Source: Microbacterium enclense
Lineage (GTDB): Bacteria > Actinomycetota > Actinomycetes > Actinomycetales > Microbacteriaceae
DNA: 64,000 nt
Assembly (NCBI RefSeq): GCF_001456955.1
Contig: NZ_KQ758468.1
Coordinates: 124,001-188,000, forward strand
Reading direction: 5' to 3'
Numbering within the stretch: the first letter of the stretch is position 1; the number at the start of each line of letters is the position of its first letter. A program made the position numbers and the translations under genes. Below are positions 1 through 8,350 of this stretch, piece after piece. The notes under the pieces were generated by a model. That model ran no database searches, was not told where the DNA came from, and saw nothing but the letters and a program-made list of their open reading frames with translations.

Positions 1-2
1 AC

Positions 3-71
3 GGCGTCGACCTCGACCTGATCGACGTGGCGTTGTTCTACGTCGGAGACGAGCTCGTGCTGCGGGGCTGA
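3..71 (+). CDS. C-terminal end of an unidentified protein (partial)
   Basis: The third forward frame is open from the window edge to a TGA at 69-71 and encodes a 22-residue tail ending in ELVLRG. The acidic, hydrophobic composition and G/C-ending codons look like real coding sequence for this genome, but too little is present to identify a family. The rest of the gene lies outside the window. Confidence 0.5.
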   Translation, partial: GVDLDLIDVALFYVGDELVLRG

Positions 72-127
72 GCCGCGCGCGGGTTGCCCGCGCCCTGCGT
101 GTCGCCCGCGCACGGCGTGGCGTTTGG

Positions 128-298
128 TGAGCGGCTCAGATGGTGTTGCCGGCGTACGGCGCGATGCGGCGCTGGCTGAGCGGTTCAGCCGGCGTCGCCT
201 GTACGCGGCGCGCACCCAACGGGCGGCTCAGACGGTGCCGCCCGCGCGAGGCACGGCGCTCCGCCCGTTCAGCGGCTCAGGCGGTGTCGCCCGATACG
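128..298. repeat. Degenerate hairpin-forming repeats
   Basis: Four imperfect repeats centred on GCGGCTCAG or GCGGTTCAG, followed by a GGTG-GCC stretch, recur about every 50 bases. At least two can fold: GGCTGA...TCAGCC at 172-188 and GGGCGG...CCGCCC at 220-242. The block lies between the end of the upstream gene and the convergent APH-like gene and overlaps the last codons of the latter. The repeats resemble the core of the hairpin family found elsewhere in the window but are more decayed. Confidence 0.4.
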
Positions 299-1779
299 CC
301 CCACCGGCGGAGCGCGGCGCGACTCGCGCGGGCGGCGTCCTCTTCGTCGTCGATGACCGTCTCGTGCGAGCGATCGTCGTGTGAGCGATCGTCGTGCGAG
401 CGATCGTCTCCCGAGCGGTGCTGGTCGACGCGCGACGAGTCGATCTCGTCGCCTGATCGCGCCTGCCGGCGGCTCCACGGGTTCTGCTCCGCGCTTGTGG
501 GGGAAGCCCCGGGGGCACTCTCCGCCGAATCCGGCATCGACGACGGCGGAGCCGTCCACCCGTCCAGGTCCACCGGGGCGGTGGCGTCGTGGTCGACGTC
601 GTCGGGTCGGGGGAGCTGGTCCACGTGGATGGCGCCGGTGTCGGCATCCGGATTCGTGCGCTCATCGAGCGCCGCAGCGAGCGCCTCTGCAGCCGCCGCG
701 CGGTCGCGTTCGGCCGCGACGTACAGCGACAGCGCCTCGGGGTCGTACGCGTCGGTCTGCATCGACGTGTCGACACCACCGGGCGCGGTGACCGGCGGCA
801 CGCTCTCGACGAGGGCCATCGCGTCGTCGATGTCGCTGCGGGTGTCGGGCACGATGTGGTCGCCGCGCACACCGTCGGCGAGGGCGTCGAGCAGGGCCAC
901 CGCGTCGGCGACGACCTCGGCCTCGCCGGCGTCGTGACCGTGGACCAGCCACCGGGCGAACTCGAGCTCGGCGTACAGGCGTGCACGCTCGCGCAGGAGG
1001 GGATCGGGGGAGCGGTCGCCCGCCGCGGCGTACCCCTCGTGAACGTCGTCGGCCGCGGCCGGCGCGGAGGCCAGCCAGCGCAGATCGACGGCGGGGTCAC
1101 CGACGCTCAGCCCCGACCAGTCGAGGATGCCGACGACATGCGGCACGCCGTCTTCATCGTCGACGAGCACGATCGACGAGCTGCTCGCGCCACCGAGGAC
1201 CACCGCGGACTCGAAGCGCCAGAGGTCGTCGACATCGACGGCGCGCCGCCAGCGCAGCATGAGATCGTCGCTGACACGACCGGTCGCGTCGGCACGGTCG
1301 AGAAGGCGTCGAACGTCGTCGCGCACCTGCTCCGCCGTGCGCACGGGCAGCCCGTCGGTGCGCACGATGGATGCCGGGAGGCCGTGCACCGCCGCGAGCG
1401 CGCCGCCGATGGCGGAGGCGTACCCCGGTCCCTTCGGCAGGTGCGCCGGGTCGATGCGGTACCCGTCGAGGTGGTCGACCACCAGTACGCGCTGCGTGCC
1501 GGAGCCGCTCTCACCCAGAACCTCGGGGACGGCGAACGGCAGCAGCGCGCGCACGCCGGCGGTCAGGGCATGCAGCGCTCGAGACTCGGCGGCGAGGTCG
1601 TGAGCCCCCTCCTCGCCGGCGGGCATGCGCACGACGACCTCGCGGCCGTCGTCGGTGCGCGCGAGGGCCGAGTCGAACCGTCCGCCCGCGTTCTCGGTCA
1701 GCGCGCGAGCGCTGGTGAACACGGTGCCGGGCAGGGCCGTCGTCGCCGACGCGGCTAAAATGAGGGGCGAGCGTGCCAT
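277..1779 (-). CDS. APH-fold phosphotransferase-like protein with missing catalytic loop
   Basis: This 500-residue protein resembles macrolide/aminoglycoside phosphotransferases. The C-lobe metal-binding region is clear: ILDW at residues 218-221 followed by GDPAVDL at 227-233. Where active relatives have the HGD...N catalytic loop, this protein reads LGGASSSS (about residues 195-202), so the catalytic Asp and Mg-binding Asn are absent. The last 180 residues are acidic, low in complexity and probably disordered, and end with three DDRSH units. The ATG at 1777-1779 starts directly at the N-lobe. The gene is transcribed away from nudC. Family assignment is good; kinase activity is doubtful. Confidence 0.8.
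   Translation of the reverse strand: MARSPLILAASATTALPGTVFTSARALTENAGGRFDSALARTDDGREVVVRMPAGEEGAHDLAAESRALHALTAGVRALLPFAVPEVLGESGSGTQRVLVVDHLDGYRIDPAHLPKGPGYASAIGGALAAVHGLPASIVRTDGLPVRTAEQVRDDVRRLLDRADATGRVSDDLMLRWRRAVDVDDLWRFESAVVLGGASSSSIVLVDDEDGVPHVVGILDWSGLSVGDPAVDLRWLASAPAAADDVHEGYAAAGDRSPDPLLRERARLYAELEFARWLVHGHDAGEAEVVADAVALLDALADGVRGDHIVPDTRSDIDDAMALVESVPPVTAPGGVDTSMQTDAYDPEALSLYVAAERDRAAAAEALAAALDERTNPDADTGAIHVDQLPRPDDVDHDATAPVDLDGWTAPPSSMPDSAESAPGASPTSAEQNPWSRRQARSGDEIDSSRVDQHRSGDDRSHDDRSHDDRSHETVIDDEEDAARASRAALRRWGVSGDTA
364..408. repeat. 15-bp tandem repeat, three copies, inside the APH-like gene
   Basis: Three 15-bp units of the form GTGYGAGCGATCGTC stand head to tail. On the minus strand they encode the DDRSH pentapeptide three times near the C-terminus of the APH-like protein. 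The unit length keeps the frame, so the copy number could vary without breaking the gene. Confidence 0.85.
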
Positions 1780-1885
1780 GCCCCCCAGGGTAGGCGGGCC
1801 CCTCGCCCCGCCCTCCACGCCACGCCCTTGAGCGGGGAGGTCGAGCGCAACCGCCCGCCCCGCCGACCCGTCAGAGAGGTGCTCG

Positions 1886-2923
1886 ATGCCGCGTCCCGCG
1901 TCTTCGCCGTCCGCAGCGGACCCGGTCCTGCATTTCGACCGGTCGGGCGCAGAACGTGAGGACGACCGGCTGCTGGATCGCGTCCTGGCCGACCCGCGCA
2001 CCCGGGTCGTCGCGGTGCGCCGCGACGCCACACCTCTCGCCGACGGGCACCTGCTGCTTCTCGGGGTCGATGAGCTCCGCGAGGCGGGGACCGTGGCGCC
2101 CGCTGGCGCCGACGAGCTCGGCGACGCTGGGGCCGCGGCGACCGTCGGCGCCGATGAACTCCGCGAGGCCGGGACCACGGCGACCGTCGGCGTCGGCCCC
2201 CATTCCGACGTGCGGGAATGGGCGTTCCTCGGACGCGACGGCGAGGGGGCGGCGATCGTGCTCGCCGTTCTCGCCGACGACGCTCCCGATGCCATCGTCG
2301 CGGATGCCACCTGGGCACCTCTGCGCGCCGCGGGCGGCGACCTCGTCGACGTGGAGGCGGAACTGCTCACCACCGCCGTCGCTCTGGCCGGGTGGCTGCG
2401 CGACGCGCCCTTCTGCCCGGCGTGCGGTGCGCGCACGCAGCTGCGCCACGCCGGATGGTCACGGCACTGTCCTGCGTGCGGACGCGAGCACTTCCCGCGC
2501 ACCGATCCGGCGGTCATCGTGCTGGTCACCTCGGCGGAGTCCGACGACAGGATCCTGCTCGGCGCGAACGCGGCGTGGGCGGGCCAGCGGTACTCCTGCT
2601 TCGCCGGGTTCGCCGAAGCGGGGGAGTCGCTCGAAGACGCGGTCGTCCGCGAAGTCGAGGAGGAGGCGGGTGTGCGCCTGCGCGACATCGCGTACCGGGA
2701 CTCGCAGGCGTGGCCGTATCCGCGTTCGCTCATGCTCGGTTTCCGGGCCAGGGTCGTGGCGGACGACGACGCCCGCCCGGACGGAGAGGAGATCGTCGAG
2801 GTGCGCTGGTTCACCCGTGACGAGATCGGTGCGGCCCTGCGGGGCGAGGCCGAGGTGCAGTTGCCGGGGGCGGCATCCATCGCCCGACGCCTCATCGACG
2901 AGTGGTATCGGGGTATCGCATGA
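1886..2923 (+). CDS. nudC: NAD+ diphosphatase (NudC family)
   Basis: 345 residues. NudC hydrolyses NAD(H) to NMN(H) and AMP and can remove NAD caps from RNA. A zinc ribbon is visible (C177-x2-C180, C195-x2-C198). It is followed by a complete Nudix box starting at G241 with the REVEEEAGV core at 255-263, and then the NudC signature SQAWPYPRS near residue 273. Residues 62-104 hold an unusual three-unit repeat of DEL-x2-AG type in the N-terminal domain. The gene overlaps the helicase start by ATGA, so the two are probably translated together. The same nudC-uvrD2 pairing is known in mycobacteria. Confidence 0.93.
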   Translation: MPRPASSPSAADPVLHFDRSGAEREDDRLLDRVLADPRTRVVAVRRDATPLADGHLLLLGVDELREAGTVAPAGADELGDAGAAATVGADELREAGTTATVGVGPHSDVREWAFLGRDGEGAAIVLAVLADDAPDAIVADATWAPLRAAGGDLVDVEAELLTTAVALAGWLRDAPFCPACGARTQLRHAGWSRHCPACGREHFPRTDPAVIVLVTSAESDDRILLGANAAWAGQRYSCFAGFAEAGESLEDAVVREVEEEAGVRLRDIAYRDSQAWPYPRSLMLGFRARVVADDDARPDGEEIVEVRWFTRDEIGAALRGEAEVQLPGAASIARRLIDEWYRGIA

Positions 2924-4671
2924 CGGGCCCGCTCGAGGGTCTCGACGACCATCAGCTCGAGGCGGCGCGCGCGTTGCGCGGTCCCGTGTGCGTGCTGGCG
3001 GGAGCAGGGACGGGCAAGACGCGCGTCATCACGCGCCGGATCGCCCACGGCGTCGACACGGGGGCCTACTCGCCGCAGCGCGTCATGGCGGTGACCTTCA
3101 CCGCGAAGGCGGCGGGCGAGATGCGAGGCCGTCTGCGCGCCCTCGGGGTGTCGGGGGTGTCGGCACGGACCTTCCACGCGGCCGCGCTGGCGCAGGTCAA
3201 CTACTTCTGGCCCACGCTCGCCGGCGATCAGGCCCCGTCGATCATCGACAATAAGGTGCGCATGCTCGCGCACGCGGCCGACGGCGTGGGACTCGCGCCC
3301 GACACCGCGACGTTGCGCGATGTCGCCGCCGCAATCGAGTGGCGCAAGGTGACGCTGCGCTCCATCGACCAGTACGCGGCGGACCGTCCCGAGGGGGTGG
3401 GGCGGCTGGGCGTGGATCAGGTGGTCGCACTGCAGCGCGCGTACGAAAAGCTCAAAGACGAGCGACGCCAGATGGACTTCGAAGACGTGCTGCTCACGTG
3501 CGCGGGCATGATCGAGGCCGAGCCGCGCGTCGCGGCGGCCGTGCGCGAGCAGTACCGACACTTCACCGTCGACGAATACCAAGACGTCTCGCCGCTACAG
3601 AACCGCGTGCTCGAGCTGTGGTTGGGCGACCGTCGCGACCTCTGCGTCGTGGGCGATGCGAGTCAGACGGTGTACTCGTTCACCGGGGCCGACGCTCGCT
3701 ACCTGCTCGAGTTCGAGCGTACCCATGAAGACGCTCGCGTGGTGCGACTCGAACGCAACTACCGCTCCACGGCGCCCGTGCTCGCGGTAGCGAACGACCT
3801 CATGCGCGGCCGCGCCGGCGCTCTCGAGCTCGTCGCGGCCAGTAGCCTCGACACGCCCGTTCCCACCGTTCGGGCCTTCGACGACGACGAGGAGGAGGCG
3901 GCGGCCGTCGCTGGCTCCGTCGCCGACTCGCTGGCCCGGGGGATCGACCCGCACGACATCGCGGTGCTGTACCGCTCGCACGCGCAGTCTGCCGCGCTGC
4001 TCACGGCGCTGTCGGCCGTGGGCGTGGCCGCGTCGGTGCTCGGCGGGCGCAAGTTCTTCGACCTGCCCGAGGTGCGGCAGGCTCTCATGGCGCTCCGGGC
4101 CGCATCGGTGGCACCGATGGAGACCGGCTTCCTCGCCACGGTGCGCGATGTGCTGCGCGGGGTCGGCCTGACCGACGATCCGCCCGAGGCGGGCGGCGCC
4201 CTCCGCGAGGCGTGGGAGGCCCGGGCGGCTCTGCTGCGTCTCGCGGAGGAGGCACCGGCGGGCACCGACCTGCGCGCGTTCACGGACGACCTGCAGGCAC
4301 GCGCCCGCGATCAGCACGAACCGACGACGCGCACGGTGACCCTGGCCACGCTGCACGCGGCGAAAGGTCTGGAGTGGGATCACGTGTACCTCGTGGGGGT
4401 GAGCGAGGGGCTGCTGCCCATCTCGTATGCCAAGACGTTTGAGGCGGTCGACGAGGAGCGTCGACTCGCGTACGTCGGTGTCACGCGGGCGGCGCGGACG
4501 CTCTCGGTGAGCTGGTCGCGGGGCCGCGGCCGAGCGGAACGCTCGCCATCGCGCTTCCTCCGAGAGATCGGCAGTGGCAGTCTTCGCTCGGCCGATGCGT
4601 CTCCCAGACCCGCCGGAACGAATCGGCGCGCAGGCGCAACGACCTCGTCGTCGCCGCGATCGGCGCGCTGA
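2920..4671 (+). CDS. uvrD2: UvrD2-like ATP-dependent DNA helicase, short form
   Basis: Superfamily 1 3'-5' helicase of 583 residues. Visible motifs are Walker A AGAGTGKT (27-34), motif Ia VTFTAKAA, the DEYQD Walker B region near residue 215, GDASQTVYSFTGAD (motif III), and LHAAKGLEWD plus VTRAAR (motifs V and VI). Mycobacterial UvrD2 is about 700 residues and carries a C-terminal HRDC domain; here the protein ends about 40 residues after motif VI, so that domain is absent. I chose the ATG at 2920, which overlaps the nudC stop; a GTG at 2902 is the alternative. The last 191 bases overlap the convergent E1-like gene. Confidence 0.88.
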   Translation: MTGPLEGLDDHQLEAARALRGPVCVLAGAGTGKTRVITRRIAHGVDTGAYSPQRVMAVTFTAKAAGEMRGRLRALGVSGVSARTFHAAALAQVNYFWPTLAGDQAPSIIDNKVRMLAHAADGVGLAPDTATLRDVAAAIEWRKVTLRSIDQYAADRPEGVGRLGVDQVVALQRAYEKLKDERRQMDFEDVLLTCAGMIEAEPRVAAAVREQYRHFTVDEYQDVSPLQNRVLELWLGDRRDLCVVGDASQTVYSFTGADARYLLEFERTHEDARVVRLERNYRSTAPVLAVANDLMRGRAGALELVAASSLDTPVPTVRAFDDDEEEAAAVAGSVADSLARGIDPHDIAVLYRSHAQSAALLTALSAVGVAASVLGGRKFFDLPEVRQALMALRAASVAPMETGFLATVRDVLRGVGLTDDPPEAGGALREAWEARAALLRLAEEAPAGTDLRAFTDDLQARARDQHEPTTRTVTLATLHAAKGLEWDHVYLVGVSEGLLPISYAKTFEAVDEERRLAYVGVTRAARTLSVSWSRGRGRAERSPSRFLREIGSGSLRSADASPRPAGTNRRAGATTSSSPRSAR

Positions 4672-5329
4672 GGAGGAATCGGGCCGCGCGCCCGGCCTCG
4701 GCGGCGAGCGCGACGTCAACCGGGGGTCGGGGGCGTCCCAGCAGTTGTGCGGCGATCGTGGGCCAATGCGGATCGTCGAGACGGCGCGCCGCGTCGAGAC
4801 ACGCCAGGCAGGCCGTCCGGCCGGGCACGACGACAGGCCCGATCGTGGCGCTCCCACCGTCGAGGGTGAGAGGCACGTGTGTGACGTCGTCGCGGACGAG
4901 ACCCGCCGCGCGCCGCGGGTCGACGCGGTGCGCGGCGAGCATCATCACACGCGTCCCGGTCGGGACACTCGCGCCTGCGGTACCCGCCCAGGGATAGACG
5001 CTCGCCCGTGCGGGCAGCGCGGCGAGCACGGCGCGGATGGCGCGCTCAGGGAGATCGTCGGCGACCTGCACGGCGATGGGCGGCTGCTGCTTCCTTCTCG
5101 CGAGGGCGGGAGCGATGGCGTCGAGCAGGGCGTCGCTCTCGCCCGCGGCCGCGCCGTGCACGCGGGCGAGAGCGCGCACTTCGGGGCGCGTCGTGCCGGT
5201 CACCAACGCGGCGACGACGACGTCGACCCACGGGGCCACGACGGGGGCGGATGCCACAGCGGGGGCGCCGAACTGCACGCGGCCGTCGTCGTGCCACAGC
5301 GGGGGAGCGGAGGGATCGAGTTTGATCAT
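4481..5329 (-). CDS. E1/cyclodehydratase-like protein (TOMM leader-binding type)
   Basis: 282 residues. It resembles the actinobacterial proteins annotated as cyclodehydratase or ThiF-related, comparable to the gene beside uvrD2 in mycobacteria. A CLAC pair (C174, C177) is followed by the family-like RRLDDPHWP stretch, and a C-terminal CHC (C251, C253) completes a likely four-cysteine zinc site. No nucleotide-binding GxGxxG loop is seen, so adenylation is unlikely. No YcaO partner or precursor peptide is nearby. Start ATG at 5327-5329. The 3' end overlaps the helicase gene antisense by 191 bp, and the CHC codons lie inside the overlap. The biochemical role is unknown. Confidence 0.72.
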   Translation of the reverse strand: MIKLDPSAPPLWHDDGRVQFGAPAVASAPVVAPWVDVVVAALVTGTTRPEVRALARVHGAAAGESDALLDAIAPALARRKQQPPIAVQVADDLPERAIRAVLAALPARASVYPWAGTAGASVPTGTRVMMLAAHRVDPRRAAGLVRDDVTHVPLTLDGGSATIGPVVVPGRTACLACLDAARRLDDPHWPTIAAQLLGRPRPPVDVALAAEAGRAARFLLSAPIAATTRSLRLRADSFRRVWETHRPSEDCHCRSLGGSAMASVPLGRGPATSSPRASAPPA

Positions 5330-5568
5330 CGCCCGATCATGTCGGGCGCGCCGACACCGGATGCCACTGTCCCCAGCGCTGACACGGAATGCGCGGGTGG
5401 GGAGGAGCGGTCCATCACCCCGCACAGCCCCCGCGGCGCCGCTGCCCGCGCCTACGCCGTGACCCCGGGAGCCGTCCGAGGGCGCCATCCGAGCCCTCAC
5501 CGCGACGCCGACGAGGAGCCGTCCGTCATCCGAACGCCCTCACGACAGAGCCGCCCGAGAACAGGAAC

Positions 5569-5597
5569 GCGCCCGGGGTGATCACCACCCCGGGCGC
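5569..5597 (-). terminator. Terminator hairpin after the DUF2342 gene
   Basis: A perfect 12-bp GC-rich stem (GCGCCCGGGGTG and its complement) encloses a 5-nt loop just downstream of the DUF2342 stop codon. There is no long T-run, as is common in high-GC actinobacteria. The rest of 5330-5609 shows no gene. Confidence 0.6.
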
Positions 5598-5609
5598 GCA
5601 TGCCGTGTA

Positions 5610-7052
5610 TCAGACCGGTCGCTGATCGCCCGGCGCGGCGTCGTCGTCCGGCGTCTCGTCATCCGACGGACGGCCGGCGCCCGGTTCGACGGCATCCGCA
5701 CCGCGCCCGCCCTGCGCTTCTTCGGCGAGCAGCTGCGCGAGCGCGTCGTCCATGGCATCCGCGGGGGCCGCCTCGCCACGGGACGCGGCGGTGAGGCGGG
5801 CGATCAGGGCGGCCGGGTCGTCGATGTCGTCGGCGGTGGGCATCAGGTCGGGGTAGTCCCACAACGCATCGCGCCCCTCGACGCCGACCGCGTCGGTCAC
5901 CTGGCGCCAGAGGGCCGCTGCTTCGCGCATGCGGCGCGGACGCAGCTCCAACCCGACGAGCGAGCCGAGGGCCTGCTCGGCGGGCCCGCCGACGGCGCGA
6001 CGGCGTCGCACGGCCTCGGCGATGCGGACGGCGGCCGGAAGACGCGAGGTCGCGTCTTCGGTGACGACGTCGACCCAGCCCTCGATCGTGGCGAGGAGGT
6101 TCTCGAGGCGGGTGAGGGCCGCCGTCTGCTCCTCGGAGCGCTCCGGCAGCAGCGCGCCGCTCTCGAGCGCGCCGCGCAGTTCTTCGGGCTGCGACGGGTC
6201 GAACCGCGACGCCAGGTCTTCGAGGGCGTCGGTGTCGACCCGGATGCCGTGGGCGAAGTCGCGCACCTGCGAGATGACGTGCAGGCGCAGCCAGCGCGCG
6301 TGACGGAACAAGCGCGCGTGCGCGAGCTCGCGCGTTGCGAGGTAGAGCGCCAGCTGGTCGTCGGGGATCTCGAGGTCGCGACCGAAGTCGGCGAAGTTCT
6401 GCGGCAGGATCGCCGCCTCGCCGTCGGGCATGACCGGGATGCCGACGTCTCCGCCGCCGACGACCTCGGTCGACAGTCGACCGACGACGTGCCCCAGCTG
6501 CGTGGCGAACAGCGACCCGCCCACCGTGCGCATGAGGCGACCGGCGCCGGCGATCATCTCCTGCATGTCGTCGGGGGCCTGCTGGCCGAGAGCCGCGGTG
6601 AGCGCGTCGGCGATGCTCGTGGCGACGGGCTCGGCGAGCTCCTGCCACACCGGCAGCGTCGCGCTCACCCAGGCGCCGCGCGTGACGGCGCGAGCCGGCC
6701 GCGGCAGGTCGGGGATGGTGGTGGCCTCGCCGAGCCACAGCCCCGCGAGGGTGAAGGCCTGGTCGAGATCGGTGCGCTGACCGGTGGTCACGCCCAATCC
6801 GTCCTGGTTGGCGATGTGCAGGGCCTGCCGTTCGGCCAGGCTCCAGTCGACGCCCTCCTGCGTGCCGGCGAAGGCGCCCTGCAGCTGGTTCATGACCTGC
6901 TGCAGCATCGCCGGATCGATCTGCATACCCGACAGGCGCGAGAGCTGCTCGGGGTCGATGCCGCTGGTGTCGCCCGACATCAGGCGGCGCATGAGTTCTT
7001 GGAACTCCTCCTCGGGGCTCCGGTCGTCGGGCCCGCGGTTCTCGTCTGCCAT
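5610..7052 (-). CDS. DUF2342 zincin-like (Zincin_2) protein
   Basis: 480 residues, normal for this actinobacterial family, which is annotated as zinc-dependent metalloprotease or F420-associated protein. The N-terminus is acidic with an EEEFQELMRRLMSGD segment. The region corresponding to the zincin helix reads TRELAHARLFRHARWLRLHV (about residue 240), so a canonical HExxH is not present and peptidase activity is uncertain. The tail is Asp/Ala/Gly-rich and probably disordered. Start ATG at 7050-7052. It diverges from the PDZ-Lon gene, and the pairing matches mycobacterial Rv3195/Rv3194c. Confidence 0.82.
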   Translation of the reverse strand: MADENRGPDDRSPEEEFQELMRRLMSGDTSGIDPEQLSRLSGMQIDPAMLQQVMNQLQGAFAGTQEGVDWSLAERQALHIANQDGLGVTTGQRTDLDQAFTLAGLWLGEATTIPDLPRPARAVTRGAWVSATLPVWQELAEPVATSIADALTAALGQQAPDDMQEMIAGAGRLMRTVGGSLFATQLGHVVGRLSTEVVGGGDVGIPVMPDGEAAILPQNFADFGRDLEIPDDQLALYLATRELAHARLFRHARWLRLHVISQVRDFAHGIRVDTDALEDLASRFDPSQPEELRGALESGALLPERSEEQTAALTRLENLLATIEGWVDVVTEDATSRLPAAVRIAEAVRRRRAVGGPAEQALGSLVGLELRPRRMREAAALWRQVTDAVGVEGRDALWDYPDLMPTADDIDDPAALIARLTAASRGEAAPADAMDDALAQLLAEEAQGGRGADAVEPGAGRPSDDETPDDDAAPGDQRPV

Positions 7053-7179
7053 TACGGCCGCCTTTCAGCCAGGTCTGGGGGAACGAGTCCTACGCTAGTC
7101 GCACGCTTCCCCGCATCCACCGGCCCGGCCCCGTGCCGCTTACGCCGCGCGCGAACGACCCGGCAAAGGACTCCCCACC

Positions 7180-8307
7180 GTGACCCTGTTCGATGAGAAC
7201 GTCTCCGTCGAGCCCGCTCCTCGCCAGCCGTGGCGCCGCAGCACGGTCGTCGGGGTGTGGTCGATCGCCCTCGCCGCCCTGATCCTGTTCGCCTTGACGT
7301 TCCTGCCGTCGGCGTACGTCATCCAGCAGCCGGGTCCGGTGTTCGACACCCTCGGCACCTCGACCAACGCCGACGGTGAAGAGGTCCCCCTCATCTCCGT
7401 CCCCGACGAGAAGGACTCCACCTCGACCGGCCAGCTCGATCTGCTGACGGTGCAGGTCAGCGGCAACCGCGAACGCACGCCCACCTGGCTCGAGCTCGCA
7501 CTGGCGTGGTTCGACCGCTCGCGCGCCGTGGTGCCCATTGACCGCATCTTCCCGGCCGGGCAGAGCACCGAGCAGCGCAACAGTGAGAACGCCGCTCTCA
7601 TGACCGACTCGCAGAACGAGGCCAGCGCCGCCGCGCTGCGCGAGCTCGGATACGACGTCCCGCAGCAGATCTCGGTCGCGACGGTCGACGACGCCGGTGC
7701 CTCCGCCGGTCTGCTGCAGCGGGGCGACATCATCACATCGGTCGACGGCGCGAACGTCACCAGCGTCGAATCCATCCGTTCCAAGGTCCAGGATGCCGCG
7801 GGGGCCCCGGTCACCGTCGGCTTCGAGCGCAGCGGCATCCCGGATTCCGTGCAGGTCACCCCGCGCGAGACCTCCTCCGACGGTCAGACGCAGTACCTGC
7901 TCGGCGTGGGCCTGGGCATCTCGTTCGACCTGCCCGTCGACGTGACAATCCAGCTGAACGACGTGGGCGGTCCGAGCGCCGGGATGATGTTCGCGCTGGG
8001 GATCATCGACAAGATGTCCCCGGGCGACCTCACCGGCGGCAACCACTTCGCCGGCACGGGCACGATCGACGCCGACGGCAACGTGGGTCCGATCGGCGGC
8101 ATCCGTCAGAAGCTGTACGGTGCACGGGATGCCGGTGCGACCTACTTCCTGGCTCCCGAGGCGAACTGCAACGAGGTCGTGGGCCACGTGCCCGACGGTA
8201 TCCGCGTCTTCTCGACGTCGACGCTCGAGCAGTCGCTGACAGTGCTCGAAACGGTGCGTGACGGGGGCGATCTCGACGCCCTGCCCACGTGTGGCTCGGG
8301 ATCGTAG
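7180..8307 (+). CDS. Membrane-anchored PDZ and Lon-like serine protease (YlbL family)
   Basis: 375 residues. One transmembrane segment (about 22-44) is followed by an extracytoplasmic region, a PDZ domain (about 165-235) and a Lon-type proteolytic domain. The Ser-Lys dyad is visible as S266 in GGPSAGMM and K311 in GGIRQK. YlbL-type proteases act at the outer membrane face and are linked to checkpoint or envelope proteolysis; the substrate here is unknown. The GTG start at 7180 has little competition. The UPF0182 gene follows 43 bp downstream. Confidence 0.9.
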   Translation: MTLFDENVSVEPAPRQPWRRSTVVGVWSIALAALILFALTFLPSAYVIQQPGPVFDTLGTSTNADGEEVPLISVPDEKDSTSTGQLDLLTVQVSGNRERTPTWLELALAWFDRSRAVVPIDRIFPAGQSTEQRNSENAALMTDSQNEASAAALRELGYDVPQQISVATVDDAGASAGLLQRGDIITSVDGANVTSVESIRSKVQDAAGAPVTVGFERSGIPDSVQVTPRETSSDGQTQYLLGVGLGISFDLPVDVTIQLNDVGGPSAGMMFALGIIDKMSPGDLTGGNHFAGTGTIDADGNVGPIGGIRQKLYGARDAGATYFLAPEANCNEVVGHVPDGIRVFSTSTLEQSLTVLETVRDGGDLDALPTCGSGS

Positions 8308-8350
8308 CATTCACGGCGAACCCCGAGAAGGGCGCGCCTAGGATGAAGGG

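Noticed and set aside
277..3582. 1101-residue minus-strand frame spanning the APH-like gene, nudC and part of the helicase gene
   Set aside because: Only the last 500 residues form a protein family. The upstream part is antisense to nudC and helicase coding sequence.
4481..5329. RiPP/TOMM biosynthesis locus suggested by the cyclodehydratase-like protein
   Set aside because: No YcaO, dehydrogenase, precursor peptide or dedicated transporter lies nearby. The gene sits in a housekeeping neighbourhood conserved in other actinobacteria.
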